A stretch of DNA of 64,000 bases from contig JAFURQ010000033.1 of the NCBI GenBank assembly GCA_017471825.1, positions 57,369-121,368 on the forward strand, in the 5' to 3' direction. The DNA is from Clostridia bacterium. Its GTDB lineage: Bacteria; Bacillota; Clostridia; Oscillospirales; CAG-272. Position 1 is the stretch's first letter. Each line of letters opens with the position of its first letter. Under the pieces are notes generated by a model. The model was not told the origin of the DNA. It did not search any database and saw nothing but the letters and a program-made list of their open reading frames with translations. A program made the position numbers and the translations under genes. Shown here piece after piece: positions 9,374 to 18,988 of the stretch.

Positions 9374-10297
9374 ATGATATATCACTTTATTCTGAACCCG
9401 AAGTCAGGACGCAAGCACCGTCACTTTGAAGCCACAATAAAATCCGCGTGCCAAAAAAGGCATTTGAGCTATCACATATATTACACCACCTGCCCCGGCG
9501 ATGCAACGGAATACGTTATGTCTATGGTGCGCATTTCACAGGAGCGCCAGAGGTTTATTTGTGTTGGCGGAGATGGCTCCATAAATGAAATCGTGAATAG
9601 CGCACCGTGCAACGATAACGTTGAATTTGGCGTTATTCCAAGCGGCTCGGGAAATGATTTTGTCCGTAATTTTACCAACCGCAAGCTCTTTGAGGATATT
9701 GATGCGCAAATTGACGGCGAGCCCATGCCTGTAGACCTTATAAAATGCAACGAGCATTACAGCGTCAATATGGTTAACATCGGCTTTGACTGTGCTGTTG
9801 TCAGAGAGTCGGATAAGCTCAAAAAGCATTGGTTTATTCCTGCGAGTCTTTCATACATAGCCGGATTAATCGTCGTTGCCTTCAAAAAAATCGGCACTAA
9901 AATGAGAATTATACATGACGACGGTACAGTTTTGGAGAAGGTTTTCACTCTTACCGCGATTGGAAACGGCAGATTTTGCGGTGGAGGATTCTGTGCTCTC
10001 CCAAAGGCGATGTTAGACAACGGATGCATGGACGTATGTGCCATTGATAAAGTTTCCCTGTTCAAATTTTTGACACTTGTCGGTTCCTATAAGAAAGGTA
10101 CATATATCAAAAACAAGCGCGCAATGAAGATAATTGACTATAAGCGCGTTTCGCATTTTAAAATGGAGTTCGATGAGCCCGTTCCCTTCTGCGTTGACGG
10201 AGAGATTAAAGGCGCCAAGAGCATTGATTTTACTGCTATACCCAACGGTATCAACTTTGTAATTCCCAAAGGGTGCGAATACAAATTTAAAGATTGA
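9374..10297 (+). CDS. diacylglycerol/lipid kinase family protein (DagK/YegS type)
   Basis: Predicted soluble, membrane-associated kinase phosphorylating diacylglycerol or a related lipid to recycle it into phospholipid synthesis. Family motifs in the 307 residues are NPKSG at 8-12, GGDGSINE at 65-72, and a GSGNDF loop at 91-96. The ATG has GGAGGATAT just upstream. The exact substrate (diacylglycerol, sphingoid base, undecaprenol) cannot be read from sequence. It is followed after 34 bases by comEC, and a perfect promoter precedes it. Confidence 0.88.
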   Translation: MIYHFILNPKSGRKHRHFEATIKSACQKRHLSYHIYYTTCPGDATEYVMSMVRISQERQRFICVGGDGSINEIVNSAPCNDNVEFGVIPSGSGNDFVRNFTNRKLFEDIDAQIDGEPMPVDLIKCNEHYSVNMVNIGFDCAVVRESDKLKKHWFIPASLSYIAGLIVVAFKKIGTKMRIIHDDGTVLEKVFTLTAIGNGRFCGGGFCALPKAMLDNGCMDVCAIDKVSLFKFLTLVGSYKKGTYIKNKRAMKIIDYKRVSHFKMEFDEPVPFCVDGEIKGAKSIDFTAIPNGINFVIPKGCEYKFKD

Positions 10298-10331
10298 CTT
10301 TATAGTGGTCAACGTACCACGGGAGCAAACA

Positions 10332-12575
10332 ATGAAAATATTTGACAAAAGACCGCTTAGCTTAATACTCTGTATTTTGCTAAGCGGCTTTGTCTTTTTC
10401 AGTATTTACGGTATTGTTGTAAAAATTTCATTGTTGGCAATAGGCACACTTTTGATTCTTGTACCTGCATTCATTCCAATAGCGAAATTTGCAAAGAAAT
10501 GGTTCACGGTTGCCTGTGGCGGAGTGCTTGTTATCTCCTGCTTTCTCTCTTTGCTTTATTTCAATACCTACTTTCTTACCTATGAGCGTTATCAGGGGGA
10601 GGCCTTTGTGTGCGGAACGGTTGAAAGCATCGAATCTCACACGGGAATGCGCAACGTTACGCTTGACGTTGATACAATAAACGGTGACAAGTTTATTTCT
10701 CACAAGGTACTCCTAAATTTAGATATAAATGAAGCGGAAAATCTGTCTGTCGGCTCCTCTGTTTCTTTCGGAGGCATCCTTTCCGAGTTTACCTCGGATA
10801 CAGATTTTGATATTAAAGCGTATTATTATTCGCGCGGCTATTCCGCTACAGTTCAGGATGTAACCGATATTGAAATATCCCCCACCGTAAAGACAACAAT
10901 TAAGAACAGAATTTCGTCTTACAGGCTTGAGCTGTGCAGACGTATGGTTATGTATTCAAATGCGGAAAGCGGCGGTCTTCTGGGCGCTTTGCTTCTCGGC
11001 GAAAAAGCGTATTTAAGCGGAGAGATACGCCATGATTTCACGCGAGCAGGAATTTCGCACATACTGGCACTCAGCGGTATGCATCTTGCTATTCTTTCGT
11101 ATGCGCTCGGCAAATTACTATCGTTTTTAAAAATCAAAAAGACGTACAGAAAGCTTATAGAAATCGTTTTCGTTTTTGCTTATATGATGCTTACAGGCTT
11201 TCCTGTTTCGGTGGTACGCGCCGGTATTATGCTGATTCTTTCCTCCGTGCTCTTCCTTTTGTCCCACCGTCATGATTCGATAACAACGCTTTTTATTTCA
11301 GTAACTATTATTTGTGCTTTAGAGCCGTATGCCATATTTGATATATCGCTTTGGCTCTCGGCATTTGCTACGCTCGGCATACTTCTGCTCGTTGAGCTTG
11401 ATACTAAAAATGCGGTAAAGCGCGAAGCACCTACTATACTTGTCAGAATAGTGAAGCCTATCCTCTTTTCTGTAATTTCGTCGTTGTTTGCTATCGGGGC
11501 TACTATAATTTTCAGCGCGACAAGCTTCGGCGCATTATCGGTTTTATCACCAATAACCACAACCTTGATTTCGCCGATAATACAGGTCTTTATGTATCTC
11601 GGCACCTTATTCTGCTTCTTTGGAAATATACTGTCCTTCGGAGAGTTAATTTCGGGATTTGGAGATATAATCATTAAGATTGTGCGATGGATTTCTTCAA
11701 TAAATGCAATATATACCTCGGCAGAATTCGTTTTTATTCAGATTTCAATTTTCATTTTCACTTTAGCGTTCTTTGCTTTTGCTACCTTAGATATTAAAAA
11801 TAAAAAGGCTTATACAGCCTTTCTGTGTATATTTCTTGTTCTGATACACATAAGCTCATATGCCGCCACAGCCATAACAAAGCAGAAGAATATCCTGCGA
11901 TACAACGCGTGGGATAATAACGAGCAGCTAATCCTTCAGGATGGCGGTAATACTGCAGTTATTGATATTTCTACTCCTTCGTCCTCGTCCGCATACCAGT
12001 CCGTAAGCTTTCTGAAGGAACAGAATATTACAGAAATCGAGCACTACGTTTTTACAGATTATTCAACTCGGCTTTTGAGTTCGGTCGACAGTCTTATTTC
12101 TGTTACTTACGTAAACAAAATTTATATACCGTCCCCGCAAACTGCGGAAGAAACTGTCGTCGCAGAGAATGTTGCAAAATTATTGAAGCCGGGAAAAGCA
12201 ACGCTCTGTTTTTATGAAAGCGGCGACTTTCTTACGCTTGGGGAGTTCGTTATGTATCCTGCCTACAGATCGGCAGATGAGGAGACCCGTTTTGCATTTA
12301 CACTAATGTATAATGACAATTTTTACACGTATCTATCATCAGGAATGCTTAAAAATGATACAAAAAACGTGGCGTTGCCGCTGATTGATGGGTGCGATAC
12401 CCTAATCCTCGGTCGCCACGGTTCGGTGTATGATGAGTATGAATTCATCTATAAAATTGAGGTAGATGCAATAATATTTGCAAGCTTAAATATGACGGTG
12501 CCAAACGAAACTCTTGATTTTTACAAAAACACAAGAATTTATTACTCACCGACACGGCAGGACATTATACATTGA
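10332..12575 (+). CDS. comEC: ComEC/Rec2-family DNA-uptake channel protein, degenerate C-terminal domain
   Basis: ComEC forms the membrane channel that takes single-stranded DNA into the cell during transformation. The 747 residues show N-terminal hydrophobic segments, a soluble DUF4131-like region (about 85-190), the competence-domain signature LLLGEK plus GISHILALSGMHLAIL, many transmembrane helices, and a C-terminal metallo-beta-lactamase-like region (about 515-747). In that region the HxHxDH metal site is missing: the aligned stretch reads HYVFTDYSTRLL. The ATG at 10332 is preferred because GGGAG lies seven bases upstream; a GTG at 10305 has no such site. The 3' end overlaps convergent ychF by 11 bases. 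Confidence 0.88.
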   Translation: MKIFDKRPLSLILCILLSGFVFFSIYGIVVKISLLAIGTLLILVPAFIPIAKFAKKWFTVACGGVLVISCFLSLLYFNTYFLTYERYQGEAFVCGTVESIESHTGMRNVTLDVDTINGDKFISHKVLLNLDINEAENLSVGSSVSFGGILSEFTSDTDFDIKAYYYSRGYSATVQDVTDIEISPTVKTTIKNRISSYRLELCRRMVMYSNAESGGLLGALLLGEKAYLSGEIRHDFTRAGISHILALSGMHLAILSYALGKLLSFLKIKKTYRKLIEIVFVFAYMMLTGFPVSVVRAGIMLILSSVLFLLSHRHDSITTLFISVTIICALEPYAIFDISLWLSAFATLGILLLVELDTKNAVKREAPTILVRIVKPILFSVISSLFAIGATIIFSATSFGALSVLSPITTTLISPIIQVFMYLGTLFCFFGNILSFGELISGFGDIIIKIVRWISSINAIYTSAEFVFIQISIFIFTLAFFAFATLDIKNKKAYTAFLCIFLVLIHISSYAATAITKQKNILRYNAWDNNEQLILQDGGNTAVIDISTPSSSSAYQSVSFLKEQNITEIEHYVFTDYSTRLLSSVDSLISVTYVNKIYIPSPQTAEETVVAENVAKLLKPGKATLCFYESGDFLTLGEFVMYPAYRSADEETRFAFTLMYNDNFYTYLSSGMLKNDTKNVALPLIDGCDTLILGRHGSVYDEYEFIYKIEVDAIIFASLNMTVPNETLDFYKNTRIYYSPTRQDIIH

Positions 12576-13659
12576 ACAGAAATTCAACAATGTCTCCGTC
12601 CTTCATTACGTATTCCTTGCCTTCACTGCGAAGCAGACCCTTTTCCTTGACCTTATTTCTATCGCCCTCGCGAACAAGATCGTCAAAGGATACAACCTCG
12701 GCACGAATAAATCCGCGCTCAAAGTCGGTATGAATTTTACCGGCGGCGCCGGGTGCCTTCGTGCCTTTTTTAATTGTCCAGGCACGTACCTCCTTGGGCC
12801 CTGCGGTCAGAAAGCTAATCAGACCAAGGAGCGAATATCCGGATTTAATAAGCTTATCGAGTCCGCTTTCATCGATGCCGAGATCGGAAAGAAAGCTCTC
12901 CTTTTCTTCACCCTCAAGCTCTGCGAGCTCTGCCTCAATCTGTGCGCTGACAGCAATGATTTCGCTGCCCTCGGATTCAGCATGCTCCTTAAGTTTAATA
13001 TATCCGGGGTTATTGACGTAATCGCCGCTAACCTCGTCCTCGGTAATATTTGCTACGTAAATTATGGGCTTTAAAGTGAGCAAACGGGACTCCTCAATCA
13101 GTGAAGCCTCCTCATCGGTCAAATCAAGCGAGCGGGCGCATTTTCCTGCCTCAAGGCAGGCTTTTACCTTTTCGAGTACCTCGAGCTTTTCAAGAAGCTT
13201 TTTATCGCTTTTTGCGGCCTTTGTTGTTCTCTCAATGGCGCGCTCGACTATTTCAAGATCGGAGAGTATGAGCTCAATGTCAATAGTTTCTACGTCGCGC
13301 AGGGGATCGATACTGCCCTCGACGTGAATGATGTCATCATTTTCAAAGCAACGCACAACGTGAACAACAGCATCGACCTCGCGAATATTAGCAAGGAATT
13401 TATTACCAAGCCCCTCGCCCTTTGAGGCACCGCGAACGAGCCCTGCAATATCAACAAATTCGATAACCGCAGGGGTGAATTTCTCGGGCTTGTACATTTC
13501 TGCCAGCTTATCCAGACGCTTGTCGGGAACCATTACGACGCCAACATTTGGGTCAATTGTGCAGAAGGGATAATTAGCAGATTCAGCACCTGCATTTGTC
13601 AGAGCGTTAAAGAGTGTGCTTTTTCCAACGTTTGGAAGACCTACAATACCAAGTTTCAT
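12565..13659 (-). CDS. ychF: redox-regulated ATPase YchF (Obg-like)
   Basis: Ribosome-associated P-loop NTPase of the Obg family that prefers ATP over GTP and is linked to oxidative stress. The 364 residues start with GLPNVGKST at 7-15, followed by [20 protein letters not shown] and an NxxE-type G4 motif (ANITED) that explains ATP preference. A coiled-coil insertion spans about 130-200 and a TGS domain about 280-362. Full length. It has its own promoter (13697-13725) and is a single-gene unit convergent with comEC. Confidence 0.96.
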   Translation of the reverse strand: MKLGIVGLPNVGKSTLFNALTNAGAESANYPFCTIDPNVGVVMVPDKRLDKLAEMYKPEKFTPAVIEFVDIAGLVRGASKGEGLGNKFLANIREVDAVVHVVRCFENDDIIHVEGSIDPLRDVETIDIELILSDLEIVERAIERTTKAAKSDKKLLEKLEVLEKVKACLEAGKCARSLDLTDEEASLIEESRLLTLKPIIYVANITEDEVSGDYVNNPGYIKLKEHAESEGSEIIAVSAQIEAELAELEGEEKESFLSDLGIDESGLDKLIKSGYSLLGLISFLTAGPKEVRAWTIKKGTKAPGAAGKIHTDFERGFIRAEVVSFDDLVREGDRNKVKEKGLLRSEGKEYVMKDGDIVEFLFNV

Positions 13660-13696
13660 AAAAACTCCAATTAACTATAATATTTATTTCCTGTTT

Positions 13697-13725
13697 ATTA
13701 TACCACATCTTCCCTGTTTTCGCAA
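13697..13725 (-). promoter_or_regulatory. sigma-A promoter, ychF
   Basis: TTGCGA, 17 bases, perfect TATAAT on the minus strand, about 38 bases upstream of the ychF ATG. Confidence 0.7.
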
Positions 13726-13768
13726 TACTTTTGAGAAAATATAAGCGATAAATGTTAATAATTTATTC

Positions 13769-13797
13769 TTGACTTTTACATACTTATATTGTATAAT
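13769..13797 (+). promoter_or_regulatory. sigma-A promoter, response regulator
   Basis: TTGACT, 17 bases, perfect TATAAT, about 54 bases upstream of the response regulator. Divergent from the ychF promoter. Confidence 0.75.
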
Positions 13798-13850
13798 TAA
13801 ATTGTTAAGTTTTTCATCTTTTTAACAAAGTTAATATTTTTGGAGGTTAT

Positions 13851-14543
13851 ATGATGGATACAAAGCTTTTGATTGTGGATGACGATCCCAATATATGCGG
13901 CGCGCTTAAGCTCTATTTTGAAAACGAGGGCTATAAGGTGAAAACCGCTAATGACGGAATAGAAGGTCTTAACTGCTTCAAGATTTACGAGCCCGACCTC
14001 GTGCTTCTTGATATTATGATGCCTAAAAAGGATGGCTGGCAGGTGTGCCGTGAGATTCGCGAAATATCTCCCAAGCCGGTAATTATGATTACAGCAAAGG
14101 GCGAGGTTTTTGACAAGGTACTCGGTCTTGAGCTCGGAGCGGACGATTTCATCGTTAAGCCCTTTGATATGAAGGAGCTGTCCGCAAGAATTAAGGCGGT
14201 TCTCCGCAGATACAATGCACACTCGAAGGACAATGACGATGAAATCGTAAGATTTGAAAACATCGAAATCAGCCTTCAGAAATATGAGCTGAAGCTCAAC
14301 GGCAAGGCTATCGATATTCCCCCGAAGGAGCTTGAGCTCCTCTACTTCCTTGCATCCAACTGCAACAGAGTTTTCACCCGTAATCAGCTTCTTGACAAGG
14401 TTTGGGGCTTTGATTATCTCGGTGATTCCCGTACGGTTGACGTTCACGTTAAGCGTCTTCGCGAAAAGCTCGAGGGCGTTTCGGATAAATGGTCACTTAA
14501 AACCGTTTGGGGCGTAGGATACAAATTTGAAACAGTGATTTAA
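13851..14543 (+). CDS. OmpR/PhoB-family response regulator (orphan)
   Basis: DNA-binding transcription factor activated by phosphorylation from a sensor kinase. The 230 residues hold a receiver domain with the acidic cluster DDD at 10-12, phosphoacceptor D54, T81 and K103, then a winged helix (about 135-228) with the RTVDVHVKRLREKL recognition region. GGAGG lies four bases before the ATG at 13851 and seven before a second ATG at 13854; the latter may be the true start. No histidine kinase is adjacent: a terminator follows at once and the neighbours are unrelated. The target regulon cannot be inferred. Confidence 0.92.
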   Translation: MMDTKLLIVDDDPNICGALKLYFENEGYKVKTANDGIEGLNCFKIYEPDLVLLDIMMPKKDGWQVCREIREISPKPVIMITAKGEVFDKVLGLELGADDFIVKPFDMKELSARIKAVLRRYNAHSKDNDDEIVRFENIEISLQKYELKLNGKAIDIPPKELELLYFLASNCNRVFTRNQLLDKVWGFDYLGDSRTVDVHVKRLREKLEGVSDKWSLKTVWGVGYKFETVI

Positions 14544-14550
14544 ATAAAAA

Positions 14551-14580
14551 CACCGCGAATCATATTCGCGGTGTTTTTTG
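14551..14580. terminator. bidirectional intrinsic terminator
   Basis: Ten-base perfect stem CACCGCGAAT / ATTCGCGGTG with a three-base loop, flanked by an A run on one side and a T run on the other. It can end both the response regulator (plus) and the coaE-parC operon (minus). Confidence 0.85.
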
Positions 14581-14587
14581 TTTGTTT

Positions 14588-16810
14588 TTAAAAATTAAAG
14601 GTTAATTGACTGAGCGATACTCCGGTTGACGGAAGAGAAAGCTTACGGCATTTTGTTGCATCCTCACCGAGCTCCTCGATCCTATCGGTCACAAACTCTA
14701 CCTTTCCCTTCTTTTTGGGGAGCTGCATTATTTGAATGCCTGCGGCGGTACGTGTGCTCTTTTCGGGAACCTGCGAGCTCTTAATCAGCATACCCTTGCC
14801 CGCGTCGGAGCGGATAAAGATATAAACAGGCTTATCCCCCTCGTACACTGCACCCGCAAGCGGTGATGCCGCAGAATATGCTCCTGAGATCTTTTTGCGT
14901 TTTGTTTTTGCCTCATAAGCGCCTAAAGAAACTCTGACGCCCTTACCGTTTTCAAAAATATAAACCATATGATGATTTGGATTCAAATCATAGACCATTT
15001 TGCAGGCAATGACGTGCTCATCCTCTTCCATTGAAAGCTTTGTGGGAATATAATCACCTCTATGCGATGCTTTGGAAAGGTCAAAATCAGCAACTCTCGC
15101 TCTGTAAATCTGCGCTTTATCTGTGAAGAAGAGAACGTCACCGCGGTTATCGGTGTCTTCGCTATAAACTATGAAATCGCCCTCTTTCAGATTCTGCTCA
15201 TCCGCACTTCTTGCCGCCTGAACAGAAAGCTTCTTGAAATAGCCGCCGCGTGTAAGTATAAGCTTACAGTTGTAATTTTCAAAGAATATGTCCTTGGCAG
15301 GTGTCACGATCTGTTCTTTTTCGACTATCTCGGTTTTTCTTGGCTTTCCGTGAGTTTTCTTGATGGCCTGCAAAGAGGTGATGATGTGATATTTCAGCTT
15401 AATCTCATCACGTAGAGTTTCCTCGATGTCTGCTATCTCTGCACGTAGGCTGTCAATCTCCTTGATTCTGTTGAGAATGTACTCACGGTTAAGATTACGA
15501 AGCTTGATTTCAGCAACGTATTCTGCCTGAATCTTGGTGATATCGAAGCCCTTACACAGATTGGGGACAACGTCCTCCTCTTTTTCGGTCTTCCTGATAA
15601 TACGAATTGCTTTATCAATGTCGAGCAAAATTTTTGCAAGACCCTCCAGCAGATGGAGCTTGTCCTTCTTTTTACCAAGATCAAATTCAAGCTCGCGGCG
15701 CACACATTTTGTTCTGAACTTTATCCACTCGAGGAGTATTTCCCTTACTCCAAGCTGATACGGTGTTCCCTCAACGAGAATATTGAAGTTACAGTCAAAA
15801 TTATTCTCAAGCTCGGTTGCGGCAAAAAGCTTCTGCATTACTATTTCCGGGTCGGCATCCTTACGTAAATCAAACGTGAGTTTGAAGCCATTAAGGTCGA
15901 TGGCGTCACGGACATCGGTAACCTCGCGCAGCTTACCGAGCTTTATCATATCCGTTGCCTTTTTCATAATAGATTCAATGCTTGAGGAGTACGGAATTTC
16001 AAGAATATCAATACAGTTATCTTTTTTGACGTACTCGTACTTTGCGCGCATTTTAAAGCTACCGATACCGGTGGTATATATCCTCTTCATCTGCTCACGA
16101 TCGTAGATTATTTTCGCTCCACCGGAAAAATCGGGTGCCTTTACTATGTCAAGTATTCTATCAACGGTCGTATTGGGATTTTTGAGCAATGCGATCGTTG
16201 CATCACAGATCTCGGCAAGGTTAAAAGAGCAAATCGAGCATGCCATACCTACGGCAATTCCTAAGTTGGGGGAGATAAGAATATTCGGAAAGGTTGTCGG
16301 AAGAAGGGTCGGCTCTGTTGTCGTGTTATCAAAGTTCGGAACAAAATCTACCGCATTTTTATCAATACCGGAAAACAGTTCCTGACAGAAGGTATCAAGC
16401 TTTACCTCAGTATAACGCGATGCCGCGTATGCCATATCACGAGAATAGTGCTTACCGAAGGAGCCCTTTGAATCTATAAAAGGATGCAAAAGAGCCTCGT
16501 GGCCTCTGGTAAGGCGCACCATCGTCTCATATATAGAAGCATCACCGTGGGGGTTGAGCTGCATTGTTTGTCCAACAACGTTAGAGCTTTTTTTGCGCTC
16601 GCCCTTAAGAAGCCCCATTTTATACATGGTATAAAGAAGCTTTCTGTGCGAGGGCTTAAAGCCGTCAATCTCCGGAATCGCGCGCGATACTATTACGCTC
16701 ATCGCGTATGGCATATAGTTTTTCTCAAGCGTTTCGGTTATGGGTTGAACAGTCGGCATTGCCTCATTCAACATAGGATTTTCAACCTGTGTTTTTTTCT
16801 TTTTTGCCAT
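14588..16810 (-). CDS. parC: type IIA topoisomerase subunit A (ParC/GyrA-like, divergent clade)
   Basis: Breaks and rejoins DNA as the A subunit of a gyrase or topoisomerase IV heterotetramer. The 740 residues contain a winged-helix/tower breakage domain with catalytic Tyr133 in AASRYTE, a quinolone-pocket-like LNPHGDASIY at 85-94 where classical GyrA/ParC read YHPHGDSAxY, a coiled coil (about 380-450), and a beta-pinwheel C-terminal domain (about 500-715). It is shorter than GyrA and lacks a recognisable GyrA box, favouring a ParC-type call. No B subunit is nearby. Last gene of the coaE operon, five bases after sua5; the ribosome binding site is weak. Confidence 0.85.
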   Translation of the reverse strand: MAKKKKTQVENPMLNEAMPTVQPITETLEKNYMPYAMSVIVSRAIPEIDGFKPSHRKLLYTMYKMGLLKGERKKSSNVVGQTMQLNPHGDASIYETMVRLTRGHEALLHPFIDSKGSFGKHYSRDMAYAASRYTEVKLDTFCQELFSGIDKNAVDFVPNFDNTTTEPTLLPTTFPNILISPNLGIAVGMACSICSFNLAEICDATIALLKNPNTTVDRILDIVKAPDFSGGAKIIYDREQMKRIYTTGIGSFKMRAKYEYVKKDNCIDILEIPYSSSIESIMKKATDMIKLGKLREVTDVRDAIDLNGFKLTFDLRKDADPEIVMQKLFAATELENNFDCNFNILVEGTPYQLGVREILLEWIKFRTKCVRRELEFDLGKKKDKLHLLEGLAKILLDIDKAIRIIRKTEKEEDVVPNLCKGFDITKIQAEYVAEIKLRNLNREYILNRIKEIDSLRAEIADIEETLRDEIKLKYHIITSLQAIKKTHGKPRKTEIVEKEQIVTPAKDIFFENYNCKLILTRGGYFKKLSVQAARSADEQNLKEGDFIVYSEDTDNRGDVLFFTDKAQIYRARVADFDLSKASHRGDYIPTKLSMEEDEHVIACKMVYDLNPNHHMVYIFENGKGVRVSLGAYEAKTKRKKISGAYSAASPLAGAVYEGDKPVYIFIRSDAGKGMLIKSSQVPEKSTRTAAGIQIMQLPKKKGKVEFVTDRIEELGEDATKCRKLSLPSTGVSLSQLTFNF

Positions 16811-16815
16811 TTTTA

Positions 16816-17874
16816 TTACCGTCTCAATCTAATAATCTTATGCGCGGCTGCGCGTATCATTCTGTTATATAGAGCGAGTCCGATTCCTTCCTTTGAGGGT
16901 AACGGTGCATATATAACGGAAAAGCTATCTTTATCTGTGTCGCGAAGGAGCGAAAACAGGCGGTGTGCCTGCGCCCCTTGATTGTCCTCTTCCCCAAAAT
17001 CGTAATAAGTGATATCAGGTCGCATTTTCTTCAAATCAGAAATATATTCCGTGTAAATTATTATTGCTGTTTTCTCGTCTTGCGGGAGAGAAGAAACAAA
17101 GGAGTAAATATCCTCGTACGAACCGTCAAGCAGTACAAGCGATGCTTTGGGGGCGTAATGTCTATACTTCATTCCGGGAGAAAGCGCTTTTTCTGAATCA
17201 GCGAGAATTTCAGTTACCGCATCTGCTATTTTCACCTCATTAGCGGCGGCCAACAATTGCTCCACAGTGATTTTACCGGGGCGAAGGAGCGTGAGTGTAT
17301 CATCGTCTTCTATTTTGACTATGGTTGATTCAAGTCCGAATTCCGCATCGCCGCCGTCGATGATAACGTCAACTCTACCGAGCATATCGCTTATAACGTG
17401 TGCCGCGGTTGTGGGCGAAGGCGAGCCGGAAAGATTGGCAGAGGGGGCCGCAATGGGCACACCTGCCGCTGAAATAAGCTGTCGTGCAATAGGATGCGAC
17501 GGGCATCTGACTGCAACCGTATCAAGACCGCCTCTGGTACGAAGAGGAACCGTATCCTTTGACTTCAAAATAACCGTAAGCGGCCCCGGCATAAAAAGCT
17601 CGGCGAGCTTATAATACATTGGGGTGGTATGTGTGTATGCCTCTGCCTGCTCCGGAGAAGAAACGTGGATTATGAGGGGATTATCTGATGGGCGTCCCTT
17701 TGCTTCGTAAATCCTCGTTACCGCCTCTTCGTTCGTAGCGTCGGCTCCTATGCCGTAAACCGTTTCCGTAGGAAACACTACCAGTCCGCCGTGCAATATA
17801 ACATCTGCCGCCGACTTGATTTCTGCCTCGTTTTTTTGCCGACAAGAACTGATATTTATAATTTTAGTATGCAT
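16816..17874 (-). CDS. sua5: L-threonylcarbamoyladenylate synthase (Sua5 type)
   Basis: Makes threonylcarbamoyl-AMP from threonine, bicarbonate and ATP, the first step of t6A37 formation in ANN-decoding tRNAs. The 352 residues combine a YrdC domain (about 12-205; motifs FPTETVYGIGADA, KGRPSDNPL, SANLSGSPSPT) with a C-terminal Sua5 domain (about 230-350) joined by an SPGMKYRHYAP linker. The ATG at 17874 is chosen because AAAGGG lies eight bases upstream; a GTG at 17883 overlaps that site. It overlaps prfA by 11 bases. The prmC gene that often follows prfA is absent. Confidence 0.94.
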   Translation of the reverse strand: MHTKIINISSCRQKNEAEIKSAADVILHGGLVVFPTETVYGIGADATNEEAVTRIYEAKGRPSDNPLIIHVSSPEQAEAYTHTTPMYYKLAELFMPGPLTVILKSKDTVPLRTRGGLDTVAVRCPSHPIARQLISAAGVPIAAPSANLSGSPSPTTAAHVISDMLGRVDVIIDGGDAEFGLESTIVKIEDDDTLTLLRPGKITVEQLLAAANEVKIADAVTEILADSEKALSPGMKYRHYAPKASLVLLDGSYEDIYSFVSSLPQDEKTAIIIYTEYISDLKKMRPDITYYDFGEEDNQGAQAHRLFSLLRDTDKDSFSVIYAPLPSKEGIGLALYNRMIRAAAHKIIRLRR

Positions 17875-18946
17875 TTTCTTCACCCTTTAAGCGTTCGGCA
17901 GTATCTGCGGCAATAAGATCTAAAATTATATCGTCCATATTACCGTTAAGAAAAGATGCAAGATTGAATATGGTTTTATTTATTCGGTGATCCGTTACGC
18001 GAGATTGCGGATAGTTGTAGGTGCGTATCTTCTCGCTTCTGTCACCGCTTCCAACCTGACTTTTTCTGGTTGATGCTATCATTTCATCCTGCTCTTGCTG
18101 CTTTATATCATAAAGCTTTGTATAGAGAATCTTCAGGGCGCGCTCCTTATTTTGAAGCTGACTGCGCTCCTGGTCACACTCTATTACAATACCCGTTGGC
18201 TTGTGGGTTAAGCGAACGGCAGATTCGGTTTTGTTGATATGCTGTCCGCCTGCACCGCTCGATTTACAGGATTCGATTTTTATATCGGCAGGATTAACCT
18301 CAACTTCAACGTCCTCTGCCTCGGGTAATACGGCGACAGTTACGGTCGAGGTTTGTATTCTACCGTTGGATTCGGTGACCGGTATGCGCTGTACTCTGTG
18401 AACACCGCTCTCAAATTTAAATTTTGAGTATGCCCCCTCGCCAACAATCATAAAGCCGATTTCCTTAATTCCGCCGAGCTCGGTTTCATTAAGAGTCGTT
18501 ATCTCTATTTTGAAGCCGTTTGAGGCAGCGTACATCGAATACATACGGTATATGTCCGCCGCAAAAAGAGCCGCTTCCTCGCCGCCTGCGCCCTGTCTGA
18601 TTTCAACGACCACGTTCCTGTCGTCGTTTGGGTCTTTGGGTATCAAAAGAATACGAAGCTCCTCGAAAATGGTTTCAAGTGCCGCTTTGTTTTCCTTGTA
18701 TTCCTCTTGCGCAAGCTCGCGGAGCTCCGGCTCAAGAGATGAGTCCTTTACCATTTCTTCCGCGTCGGCAAGAAGCTTTTTTACATTTTTATACTCCCTG
18801 TATTTATCGATTATCGGAGTAAGGGCCTTATATTCCTTCATTAGCTTTGAATATTCCCTATTGTTCGAAACGATATGCGGCAGGGTTATAAGCTGTTCTA
18901 TTTCTTTATATCTGTCCTCTGCTCTGTCAAGCTTTTTAAATATCAT
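17864..18946 (-). CDS. prfA: peptide chain release factor 1
   Basis: Recognises UAA and UAG and triggers peptide release. The 360 residues carry the RF1 stop-codon tripeptide PVT at 189-191 and the catalytic GGQ at 233-235, preceded by the RxGxGGEE stretch. The ATG at 18946 is preferred because GAGGGAGG ends five bases upstream; an upstream TTG would place the Shine-Dalgarno inside the gene. It is co-transcribed between the M18 aminopeptidase and sua5. Confidence 0.97.
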   Translation of the reverse strand: MIFKKLDRAEDRYKEIEQLITLPHIVSNNREYSKLMKEYKALTPIIDKYREYKNVKKLLADAEEMVKDSSLEPELRELAQEEYKENKAALETIFEELRILLIPKDPNDDRNVVVEIRQGAGGEEAALFAADIYRMYSMYAASNGFKIEITTLNETELGGIKEIGFMIVGEGAYSKFKFESGVHRVQRIPVTESNGRIQTSTVTVAVLPEAEDVEVEVNPADIKIESCKSSGAGGQHINKTESAVRLTHKPTGIVIECDQERSQLQNKERALKILYTKLYDIKQQEQDEMIASTRKSQVGSGDRSEKIRTYNYPQSRVTDHRINKTIFNLASFLNGNMDDIILDLIAADTAERLKGEENAY

Positions 18947-18988
18947 AATTACCTCCCTCGAATTCAAACAGAATTATCGAGAGAATGA

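Noticed and set aside
13797-14447. 216-codon minus-strand ORF
   Set aside because: Antisense to the response regulator, with a start unrelated to any ribosome binding site.
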